Assembly: GCA_007124745.1 (NCBI GenBank)
Contig: SLEO01000007.1
Coordinates: forward strand, 1 to 52,243
Length of the DNA stretch: 52,243 nt
DNA from: Myxococcales bacterium
GTDB taxonomy: Bacteria > Myxococcota_A > Polyangia > Polyangiales > SLQV01
Direction: 5' to 3'
Below the pieces are notes generated by a model. It was given only the letters and a program-made list of their open reading frames with translations, made no database searches and was not told the origin of the DNA. Shown here piece by piece: positions 32,007 through 38,857 of this stretch (its first letter is position 1; each line of letters opens with the position of its first letter). A program made the position numbers and the translations under genes.

Positions 32007-33626
32007 CTAGTTCTTGCGCAGATCCGCGTTGAGAATCGTCACACCATTCTCTTCCAAAACAACCGTACGCGTCTGGGGCTTATACCCAGTGGCATCGATT
32101 TGAACGGTGTATTCTCCGGGTTCGAGATCGATCGAAAACTCGCCGTCCTCGTCAGTGCTCAGCGCGTGGTCGCCGGGTGACACCTTAACCTGCGCACTCA
32201 GCGCAACGCCGTTGAAGCTTCGAATGACACCTCGTAGCTGCCCAGGTGGTACCGCTACATCCAGTGCGATGGCGAGTTCACGGGAGGGGACGTCGCTTGT
32301 CAGTGTCAGCTTCTGGACGTTGGGTTCAAAGCCCTCGGCGGTCACGCTTAACGTATACTCACCTGGCACCAGGTCACTCAACGTAAGCGTGCCATCGGCG
32401 TTCGCCTCTCGCGTATACAACGCTCGCTCTGCGTCCTCTGGGGCATCTACCGCCTGAAGGGTCACGGAAGCGGCGATAGGCCGCTCGTCATCTGATGCGA
32501 CCACCGCAAGCGCGAGGGTGACCGTTTGAGCCTCAGGCTCGGCTTCGGCTTTGCCGGCGACAGACGGGGTTTCTTCGGACACTTTTTGCCAAACGGGCAG
32601 GACGTAGCGCACGCCAAGAAGCACGCTTAACCGCGGCTCGATAGGCACCAGGGGATCGGTGGGCGCCGAGGGTGGTCTACTGGATGGGACCACCTCAACG
32701 CCGCCCTCAAGCTGAAGCGAAGTCAAAACCGCATAGCGGGCACCCATGTTGATGCGCGAGGGGGACTGCGCGAAAGGCGGCGCGCCCGAACCGACAAGAA
32801 AGTCGAGACTGTAGTCGAGGAGAAGCTCGAGGGGACCGCGTTGATAGGCGAATGCCAGCGCAAAGAGCAGCGCGTTGTACTCCGATATGCCGATCGCGAT
32901 ACGATCGCCCTGGCGCAGCGCGCCTGGGTCATCGATCGATTGAGCGCTCCGGTCGTAACGAAAGCCGAGGCGCGTACCTACGTAGAAGGCTTCCAGAAAC
33001 CTGTAGGTAGCGATAGCGGTCGTATCGAGTGCGAGCGTACCGAAGTCGAAGGATGGCGCGGAGCTGCCAGGAATGCCCATGCGGATATCGAGACCTACGC
33101 CGAGGTCGTCGCTGAATGCGTAAGTCGCCCGCGCGCCGAAGCGCGGCTGACCGCTCTTGCCGTCATCAGGACCGAGGTCATCCTCTCCGTGAAAGTCGGC
33201 GCGTCCCTCAAGACCCGCGGAGAAACCCAGCCAGTCTAGGGGTTGAACACCGACGGCTACCCCGCCGGAGATGCGGTGATGCGACCCGTTATCGAGCGCC
33301 CCCTGATCCTCCGTGTAGCCGTATGCGAAGTTGCCAGCTAGGGCAATTTTGCGCCTTGCTCGCAGCGCCGACGGCGTCCGTATAAAGCCGCTAAGGCCGT
33401 CCTGCGCCACACCGAGTTCGGCTACATTTCCCTCGGGGACGCCTGGCGGCGCCTCCCCCGCACCTTCAGCGGCTGCGTCAACGGAGGCAGAGTCAATGGA
33501 GGCAGAGATGCTTTGCGCTTCCGCACCGCCCACGCGCGTCATGGTCAGGACAAGTGCACTGGCCGCCGCAAGCTGGCCGAAGGCTGACAGTTCTAGCGCA
33601 TAAGTGCGAACTCGTAATTTACTCAC
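32007..33626 (-). CDS. Outer-membrane barrel protein with carboxypeptidase-regulatory-like repeats
   Basis: A 539-aa exported protein with a signal peptide (LAAASALVLTMTRVGGAEAQ). Residues about 80-345 alternate like a beta-barrel (KIALAGNFAYGY, GLEGRADFHGEDD, TRLGFRYDRSAQS, ELLLDYSLDFLVG, LSVLLGVRYVLPVW). From about 370 two Ig-like, carboxypeptidase-regulatory-type domains follow (SVTLQAVDAPEDAERALYT ... LVPGEYTLSVTAEGFEP; VRGVIRS-like strand ... LEPGEYTVQIDATGYKP). These often bind or scaffold in the periplasm. A 15-bp tandem duplication lies in the N-terminal part (33481-33510). It opens a three-gene operon with the FecR lipoprotein and the transmembrane kinase. Confidence 0.82.
   Translation of the reverse strand: MSKLRVRTYALELSAFGQLAAASALVLTMTRVGGAEAQSISASIDSASVDAAAEGAGEAPPGVPEGNVAELGVAQDGLSGFIRTPSALRARRKIALAGNFAYGYTEDQGALDNGSHHRISGGVAVGVQPLDWLGFSAGLEGRADFHGEDDLGPDDGKSGQPRFGARATYAFSDDLGVGLDIRMGIPGSSAPSFDFGTLALDTTAIATYRFLEAFYVGTRLGFRYDRSAQSIDDPGALRQGDRIAIGISEYNALLFALAFAYQRGPLELLLDYSLDFLVGSGAPPFAQSPSRINMGARYAVLTSLQLEGGVEVVPSSRPPSAPTDPLVPIEPRLSVLLGVRYVLPVWQKVSEETPSVAGKAEAEPEAQTVTLALAVVASDDERPIAASVTLQAVDAPEDAERALYTREANADGTLTLSDLVPGEYTLSVTAEGFEPNVQKLTLTSDVPSRELAIALDVAVPPGQLRGVIRSFNGVALSAQVKVSPGDHALSTDEDGEFSIDLEPGEYTVQIDATGYKPQTRTVVLEENGVTILNADLRKN
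33481..33510. repeat. 15-bp tandem duplication in outer-membrane protein gene
   Basis: acggaggcagagtca (33481-33495) is followed by atggaggcagagatg (33496-33510); 12 of 15 bases agree. It encodes a Ser/Ala/Asp-rich repeat (SIDSASVD) just after the signal peptide. Confidence 0.75.
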
Positions 33627-33675
33627 ACACCCCCCAAAAATGATCCGCGGTGAACGCGGTTGCTCGGTGCCGTCT

Positions 33676-33698
33676 CAGGTACCTCTGCGAGGTACCTG
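33676..33698. promoter_or_regulatory. Perfect 10-bp inverted repeat upstream of the outer-membrane protein operon
   Basis: caggtacctc (33676-33685) and gaggtacctg (33689-33698) are exact reverse complements around the loop tgc. It lies about 50 bp before the operon's first start codon, where it could be an operator or an mRNA leader hairpin. Confidence 0.5.
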
Positions 33699-33831
33699 TG
33701 CGGCGCAAACACCCCTTTCGCCCCCAAGGATGGCTCACTCCTACCCACGCTGACACATCACGAGTGCCAGCCTTAGGCCGTCTGCCTTTAGCCAAGCTAA
33801 CCGAAGTGGAAAGTAGAAGTCGAGATGACTC

Positions 33832-34527
33832 TCACCTTGGTGCGGACTGCGCCTCGGCGTGCTGCCCGCTGCCATCAAGCCGGGGAACGAGCCGCAAGTT
33901 CGACTCGTAGAGGGTGACCCGCACTTTCGAAGACAAAAGCCGCCCATCTTCCGCAAGCCGTTCGGGAGTGAGTGCTTCCGAGGAGTCCCCTGACTCACGA
34001 GGCATGGTTTCCAGATAAGATCTAACCAAAGCAATGCGGTCGAGGTAAGCGAGTTCAGGGGCACCCATTCGCGGGCCCGCCTCGAGGAGGCGTGCAGCAG
34101 CTAGGCGCAGCAGGGCTTCGCGCACCACCGTTTCAATCGTTGGGGGTGCGCCAACGCCGGCATACGCACCATCTGGGGGCGCAACACCGTCGGCCGGTAA
34201 CGAACCGTGCTCGAGCATGCGCCACGCCAGCGCGCTAAGTGAAGGCGCTCCGATAGGCATACCATTGACCACCGCGGCCACATCACCGCCTGACACCTCT
34301 GAAGCACGCGTGGCAAGCTCACCGCCTTCCGCTCCTTCTTGGGAGCGGGGACCACACGCACTAGCTACCAGCGCTAGGGAAGCGCTCAGCGCTGCACAGC
34401 AAACGCCGGGACGGCTACTGCCGAAAGCTAAAGAAGACGTAGGCTGGCCCCGCCGTGGGGAGGGTGGCACATGACCCCGCGCCTGAGTTTCCGCTGTTGG
34501 ATGCGAACCCGCGTTACAGACGCGCAT
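33832..34527 (-). CDS. Lipoprotein with SurA/PpiC-like N-terminal helices
   Basis: A 231-aa protein with a long n-region then CCAALSASLALVASAC as lipobox (Cys near 58). The mature part includes VAAVVNGMPIGAPSLSALA, then ETVVREALLRLAAARLLEAG and ALVRSYLETMP. This is the pattern (VNG-x-x-I, helix, then a LI-x-x-x-L-x-x-x-A helix) of the helical region of SurA/PpiC-type periplasmic chaperones. No PPIase parvulin domain is present, so it would be a chaperone-only relative. It overlaps the preceding lipoprotein gene by 14 bases. The alternative is an unrelated lipoprotein. Confidence 0.6.
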   Translation of the reverse strand: MRVCNAGSHPTAETQARGHVPPSPRRGQPTSSLAFGSSRPGVCCAALSASLALVASACGPRSQEGAEGGELATRASEVSGGDVAAVVNGMPIGAPSLSALAWRMLEHGSLPADGVAPPDGAYAGVGAPPTIETVVREALLRLAAARLLEAGPRMGAPELAYLDRIALVRSYLETMPRESGDSSEALTPERLAEDGRLLSSKVRVTLYESNLRLVPRLDGSGQHAEAQSAPR

Positions 34528-35239
34528 CGCTCACGCCCCCTTGTGCCGACGTCGATGGCTGTATCTCCTCGTAGGGACCCGCATCGTACTCCTCCATAGG
34601 GCGACCACTCATGCCCTGATTCCAGACGAGGTCCGTGCGCCCGTAGGGCCCGGTGAAGCGCAACCGTAGAGGGGTTTCTGCGCCCAGAGACGCGGGCCGC
34701 TCAAACACGACGCGAAACGCCGCACGCAGACGCGATATGGATGGAAACATCTTCTGTTGTTGAGGGCTAGGCTTCCTGAAGCGTTCGATCGATGCGGGCC
34801 TATAGAGGCCCTCGCCAACAACCAACCACACATTCCACGCAGACTCGCGCCCGGTGAGTATGGATTCTCGGAAACGTCTGCCGGTCAACGTCACCATGAA
34901 AGCGACCTCACACTCGCACGCGGCGCGCGCCTTCTCGGCCTCGACGGCAGCCTCGTCTACAGGCAGGCCAAGGTCTCGGGCGAGTAGCCGGTGATAGGCG
35001 TCGCGAAACTCCACGGATTCGAGGGTCGCTGACACCATCAGAGCGTTGGTAAGTGCGCCGACAGAGAAGTTCTCGGTCTCCCGAGTCCATTTGGCGTACA
35101 CGCGGCCGTACGCGCGGTCTTCAGGGTCAAAGGGCGTGATGGATGGGCCGCGCGAGCGACCCGCACAGGCCCCGAGGGCGCACGCAACTAGCATCGCCAG
35201 CAGCGTGCACCAGAGCATTGAACACGCCTGCCCATGCAT
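34514..35239 (-). CDS. Hypothetical lipoprotein downstream of a 15-bp VNTR
   Basis: Family not recognised; 241 aa from the ATG at 35239. The frame stays open upstream to 35569, which would add a repetitive (STVET)n stretch, but the ATG gives a clean lipoprotein signal: SMLWCTLLAMLVACALGAC with lipobox LGAC. The mature protein is of mixed alpha/beta composition with Cys-containing segment ARAACECEVAFMVTL and C-terminal PYGRTDLVWNQGMSGRP. It is followed by the 33832 lipoprotein with a 14-bp overlap, so the two form a pair. With this start the VNTR lies in the leader, about 76 bp upstream. Confidence 0.7.
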   Translation of the reverse strand: MHGQACSMLWCTLLAMLVACALGACAGRSRGPSITPFDPEDRAYGRVYAKWTRETENFSVGALTNALMVSATLESVEFRDAYHRLLARDLGLPVDEAAVEAEKARAACECEVAFMVTLTGRRFRESILTGRESAWNVWLVVGEGLYRPASIERFRKPSPQQQKMFPSISRLRAAFRVVFERPASLGAETPLRLRFTGPYGRTDLVWNQGMSGRPMEEYDAGPYEEIQPSTSAQGGVSDARL

Positions 35240-35315
35240 GCGAAGGTGCGTCTCGGATGCAAGCGCTTTGAGCCTTGCGGGTCGTGTACTGGCTTGGCCC
35301 CTTTTGGCGGTCCTT

Positions 35316-35405
35316 GTCTCGACCGTGCTTGTCTCGACCGTGCTTGTCTCGACCGTGCTTGTCTCGACCGTGCTTGTCTCGACCGTGCTTGTCTCGACCG
35401 TGCTT
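35316..35405. repeat. 15-bp tandem repeat, 6 identical copies
   Basis: The unit gtctcgaccgtgctt repeats six times without a single difference (35316-35330 to 35391-35405). If translated on the minus strand it would give STVET pentapeptides, but the likely lipoprotein start lies downstream, so it is in the leader. Identity of all copies implies recent expansion. Confidence 0.97.
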
Positions 35406-35589
35406 CTCGGCTGCCAGTTTGGGAGCATGGCCGCTAGGTTTTCACGGTTTTTCAGGGGCAAATCCCACAAACGCGCTCGCTCTGTACCCTCAATAAGTGG
35501 CCTTGAGCTGCGCATGGGCCCCCGGCACCCAAGTGCCCTCTCCTTTGGAGTTTTGGCTTTACAGACCAATCTAGCCCTTACCTTGTCTC

Positions 35590-35645
35590 CACCGTTCAGG
35601 GGGCATTTTACAGCATGCCCCGAGTTTCCGGGAGTGAATCCCGCT
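35590..35645 (+). ncRNA. Twin-hairpin element with complementary loops, copy B
   Basis: Stem 1 is GGGGCAT/ATGCCCC (35600-35606 with 35615-35621) around loop TTTACAGC. Stem 2 is CGGGA/TCCCG (35629-35633 with 35639-35643) around loop GTGAA. It aligns end to end with copy A at 23142. Loop 1 differs (TTTAC instead of TTCAC) but still pairs with GTGAA using one G-U pair. It lies between divergent genes and is not in a gene. Confidence 0.55.
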
Positions 35646-35725
35646 ACCCTTCCCCAAGCTGCCCCAAAGCCGGCCTAACGCTGCGCGCGGGGCTCCAACA
35701 CCGGCTAGCCCTTTCCGTCAGGGTT

Positions 35726-35739
35726 GTCGCCATGGCGAC
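35726..35739. promoter_or_regulatory. 14-bp perfect palindrome upstream of gshA
   Basis: gtcgccatggcgac is self-complementary over all 14 bases. It lies about 200 bp before the gshA start, where a dimeric regulator could bind. Significance untested. Confidence 0.35.
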
Positions 35740-35784
35740 CCCTTGAACGCTTACCCTTGTCTCAGCCCACCGTGCGTTGCAGAG

Positions 35785-35806
35785 GCTAACACACGTGGTG
35801 TGCTAG
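35785..35806. promoter_or_regulatory. Inverted repeat upstream of gshA
   Basis: gctaacacac and gtgtgctagc pair around gt-like spacing with a single mismatch (A opposite C). About 130 bp before the gshA start. It could be a second operator or a hairpin. Confidence 0.3.
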
Positions 35807-35938
35807 CGGCACCCCGGCCTTAAATCGCGAACGTACGCTTAGGTCGCAGCGCGTTGTACTTGGAGGCTGCGCGCGGGCGGGAGTCCGTGCCATGCTCCGG
35901 GGGTGGCGGCGCGAGACGGCAGAACCCATGAGGCAGAG

Positions 35939-37267
35939 ATGCGAAGCGACTTTGCAACGGACTTCGACCCCGAGAGTTTATTTCATGGCGCCTGCAAGCC
36001 CGACGCTGCGCACCGAATCGGTGTAGAGTGCGAACGCTTTGGCCTGTTGGGACCCGTGTGCACGCCGCTCCCCTACAGCGGCCCCGTCAGCATCGAAGCT
36101 ATTTTCCAAAACCTGGAGCAACGGGGGTTCGCGCCCTACCGCGAACGCGACGGGGGACCCTCTATCGCTCAGGCACGAGGTGATGCGAGCTTCACCCTTG
36201 AACCTGGCGGCCAGTTCGAGCTCTCGAGCCCAGCGCGCAGCAATATTGCCGAGCTCGGGCGGGAGGTCATTAGCTTGTTTGCGGAACTAGCGCTTCAGGC
36301 GCCGGAAGTGACGTGGCTGCCCATGGGCTTTCATCCGTTGGCACAGCTCGCTGATCTTCCGGCGGTGCCTAAACAACGCTATCCCATCATGAAAGGCTAC
36401 TTTGCGCAGACGGGTCAGCGCGGCAAAGACATGATGTGGCGCACCGCCACGACGCAGGTGAATGTCGACTTTGAGAGCGAAAGCACGGCTTGGGAGAAGT
36501 GGGTGGTGGCGACCAAACTGCAGCCTCTCATCGCCGCTTGGACGGCCAACAGCCCGTTCTTTGAAGGCAAGCATCGGGGCAGGCTCTCGGAGCGCAGCGC
36601 CGTGTGGCTCGACGTGGACCCGGCGCGCACCGGTTTGCTCGAGTCCCTTTGGCACCCGAAGCTGAGTTCCGGCGGCTTCTTCGCGCACTATGCGGCTTGG
36701 GCGCTGCAGATTCCCGTATTCCTCATCAAGCGCGGAGGCGTAGCGACCGCGGCACACCAGCATACGTTTGCGGACCTGATGCAACATGGCTTCGAAGGTC
36801 AACCGGTCACCGAAGCCGATTGGGATACGCACCTTTCGTCGCTCTTCCCCGAGGTCCGGCTGAAGCGCACCCTCGAAACCCGCGGCGCTGACTCGCTGCC
36901 CACGGCGCACGTGCTCGCGTTGGCAGCTTTGTGGCGTGGCCTGCTCGACGACGCTCACACGCGACAGCACCTGCTGGGCCTCGTCGAAGCATGGACCAGC
37001 GATGACCTTCAGCGCCTACGTCACGCGCTCATCAATGACGGCCTGCGCGCAGACTTTCGGGGCAAGCCGGTGGCGGAAACGTGTCAGCGCTTGGTCGAGC
37101 TGGCCACACAGGGCCTCAGCAACCTAGGGGAAAAGGCTAGTTGGCTCGATCCGCTTAGCGATTTGGCGTTCGCGGCAGAGACCCTAGCCAAGCGCGCGCT
37201 GAACGCGCTAGGGGTAGAGCCTCAAGCGCCGGAACTCGCAGTCTACGCGCAGGCGCTCGGCGCGTGA
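35939..37267 (+). CDS. gshA: Glutamate-cysteine ligase, plant/alphaproteobacterial type
   Basis: This enzyme joins Glu and Cys in the first step of glutathione synthesis. The 442-aa product (ATG 35939, with AGGCAGAG before it; a GTG at 35903 would add 12 residues) belongs to the GCS2/plant-type family. Visible marks are IGVECERFGL near the start, the DGGPSIAQARGDASFTLEPGGQFELSS active-site segment, PIMKGYFAQTG, MMWRTATTQVNVDFES, and ANSPFFEGKHRGRLSERSAVWLDVDPARTG. No gshB adjoins it, so the second step is encoded elsewhere or the dipeptide is used directly. The gene is alone on its transcript with an unusually structured 5' region. Confidence 0.93.
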   Translation: MRSDFATDFDPESLFHGACKPDAAHRIGVECERFGLLGPVCTPLPYSGPVSIEAIFQNLEQRGFAPYRERDGGPSIAQARGDASFTLEPGGQFELSSPARSNIAELGREVISLFAELALQAPEVTWLPMGFHPLAQLADLPAVPKQRYPIMKGYFAQTGQRGKDMMWRTATTQVNVDFESESTAWEKWVVATKLQPLIAAWTANSPFFEGKHRGRLSERSAVWLDVDPARTGLLESLWHPKLSSGGFFAHYAAWALQIPVFLIKRGGVATAAHQHTFADLMQHGFEGQPVTEADWDTHLSSLFPEVRLKRTLETRGADSLPTAHVLALAALWRGLLDDAHTRQHLLGLVEAWTSDDLQRLRHALINDGLRADFRGKPVAETCQRLVELATQGLSNLGEKASWLDPLSDLAFAAETLAKRALNALGVEPQAPELAVYAQALGA

Positions 37268-37508
37268 CGCTCCGGCGTATGCGTGATCGATTAAGTGCGC
37301 TGTGTGACCCGTTGAGGGTCGGAGGCGAGCGCACCCACCGCCGAAAAGCGCAGCGAACCTAAGGTTCGCGAGGATGGTCGGCGAGGAGGCCAGCCGGCGC
37401 AGGCCCTTCACTGGTCAGGCATACGCTTCGGTGCTGCGACATCAGAGCGGTGCTGCGCTTGACATTCGGAGCGGTATCCGACAAGTTTTCGGGCTCTCGG
37501 AGACCGCC

Positions 37509-38189
37509 ATGAATACCAATCTAGGACTGCTCGGCACAAAACTCGGTATGACTCAGTACTTCGACGAACAAGGCGAAGTGCACCGAGTTACTGCCATCAA
37601 GGCAGGCCCTTGTGTGGTGGTGGGCAAGCGCACCAAAGAACGCGACGGCTACACCGCCTTGCAAATCGGCTTCGGAGCTTCGAAAGCGAAGCGCCACTCG
37701 AAAGCCGAACTTAAGAACTTCGAGAAAGCCGGCACCGATCCTTGTCGCACCATCCGCGAACTGCGCGTGCCCGAGGAAACGTGCGCCACGTTCGAGGTTG
37801 GCCAGGCGATATCCCTCGCGGACGTCTTCCGTGAAGGCCACTTTGTCGATATCGCTGGCATGACCAAGGGCCGCGGCTTCACGGGCGTCATCAAGCGCCA
37901 CGGCTTCAGCGGTGCGGGCACGGACACGCATGGCACCCACGAGTACCGCCGACACGGTGGTTCCATCGGTATGAACATGACGCCGGGTCGCACCTTCAAG
38001 GGTAAGAAGATGCCCGGTCGCCATGGCCATGTGCGCATCACCGTGCCCAACCTGCGCGTGGACCGCATCGAAGTTGAGGACGGCTTGCTTCTGGTTCGAG
38101 GCGCCGTACCGGGCCCGACGGGCGCGCTCGTAGAAGTCCGTTTGGCGAACCGCAAAGCCAAAGCGAACGCACGCGTCGCTGCGGCCTAG
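37509..38189 (+). CDS. rplC: 50S ribosomal protein L3, outside the S10 operon
   Basis: L3 initiates 50S assembly and sits near the peptidyl transferase centre. The 226-aa protein begins LGLLGTKLGMTQYFDE and includes the conserved GHFVDIAGMTKGRGFTGVIKRHGF, GGSIGMNMTPGRTFKGKKMPGR and the C-terminal VRGAVPGPTGALVEVR. The ATG at 37509 has GGAG seven bases upstream; the frame extends to 37374 without family sequence. A TTGACA at 37459 could be a -35 box. L3 is normally the second gene of the S10 operon, but here its neighbours are gshA and rlmE, so it is displaced or a second copy. Confidence 0.96.
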   Translation: MNTNLGLLGTKLGMTQYFDEQGEVHRVTAIKAGPCVVVGKRTKERDGYTALQIGFGASKAKRHSKAELKNFEKAGTDPCRTIRELRVPEETCATFEVGQAISLADVFREGHFVDIAGMTKGRGFTGVIKRHGFSGAGTDTHGTHEYRRHGGSIGMNMTPGRTFKGKKMPGRHGHVRITVPNLRVDRIEVEDGLLLVRGAVPGPTGALVEVRLANRKAKANARVAAA

Positions 38190-38246
38190 GTCTGTGTTGG
38201 TGCGGCCAAGGGTGCCGCCATGCGTCGGATCTGAGACGGAGATCTT

Positions 38247-38846
38247 GTGGCAGCTCAGGCAAAAAAGCGCTGGCGTGACCACTACACAGACAAAGCACGT
38301 CAGGCAGGTTTCGCAGCGCGCTCAGTCTTTAAGCTTGAAGAGATTGACCGCCGATTGGGGCTGGTCCGTCCCGGGCTTAAGGTCCTCGATTTGGGTGCAT
38401 CACCTGGGTCCTGGACACAGTACGTGCTTCAACGTCTAGCGGGCTCGGGGCAAGTGGTAGCGGTTGACCTCAAGCCGCTCCAGGGCGTTGGCGAGCAACC
38501 GAGCCTGACCTTTCTCGAAGGCGACATTTTCGACTTTAGCGTCGAGGAACTGCAAGGTGGGCCCGAGCCCTTCGACCTCGTGCTCAGCGATATGGCGCCG
38601 GCCACGATCGGCTCTCGCACTGCCGATACGCTTCGTTCCGCAGCCTTGTGTGAGCGCGTAGTGGATGTAGCGGATGCCTGCTTGCGCCCGGGAGGCGGGC
38701 TTCTGTTGAAGCTCTTGGAGGGCCAAGGGACAGCCCAGCTACGCAGCCGCCTCAAGCAAGACTACGCCTCGCTTCGGGCCTTCAGACCCGATGCCACCCG
38801 CAAAGCGAGTAGCGAGACCTTCCTCTACGCTATAAAGCCAGCATAG
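38247..38846 (+). CDS. rlmE: 23S rRNA 2'-O-ribose methyltransferase (U2552)
   Basis: RlmE (RrmJ/FtsJ) methylates U2552 in the A loop of 23S rRNA during late 50S assembly. The 199-aa product has the K-D-K-E catalytic set: Lys in ARSVFKLEEID, Asp in VLSDMAPAT, Lys in LLLKLLEGQG and Glu in SSETFLYAI. The SAM motif VLDLGASPGSWTQYV is intact. The start is a GTG at 38247 with GGAG about ten bases upstream. In the third motif LLEGQG replaces the usual VFQGEG, while the catalytic Lys is kept. It follows rplC by 57 bp, so both large-subunit genes may share a transcript. It is convergent with glnD, 11 bp away. Confidence 0.94.
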   Translation: MAAQAKKRWRDHYTDKARQAGFAARSVFKLEEIDRRLGLVRPGLKVLDLGASPGSWTQYVLQRLAGSGQVVAVDLKPLQGVGEQPSLTFLEGDIFDFSVEELQGGPEPFDLVLSDMAPATIGSRTADTLRSAALCERVVDVADACLRPGGGLLLKLLEGQGTAQLRSRLKQDYASLRAFRPDATRKASSETFLYAIKPA

Positions 38847-38857
38847 GGCGATGCGCG

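Larger units (their letters stand above)
35240..35938. other. Long intergenic region with VNTR, twin-hairpin element and palindromes
   Basis: About 700 bp between divergent genes (lipoprotein to the left, gshA to the right). Contents: six 15-bp repeats (35316-35405), twin-hairpin copy B (35590-35645), palindrome 35726-35739, imperfect inverted repeat 35785-35806, and the gshA promoter region. Frames crossing it on the plus strand simply translate the repeat and are not genes. Confidence 0.7.

Noticed and set aside
35316-35405. Tandem repeat as a CRISPR array or as plus-strand coding sequence
   Set aside because: The units are contiguous 15-mers without spacers and no cas genes are present. 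Frames across it merely translate the repeat.
37459-37508. Promoter for rplC at TTGACA 37459-37464
   Set aside because: No acceptable -10 box at the right distance; mentioned in the gene entry only.
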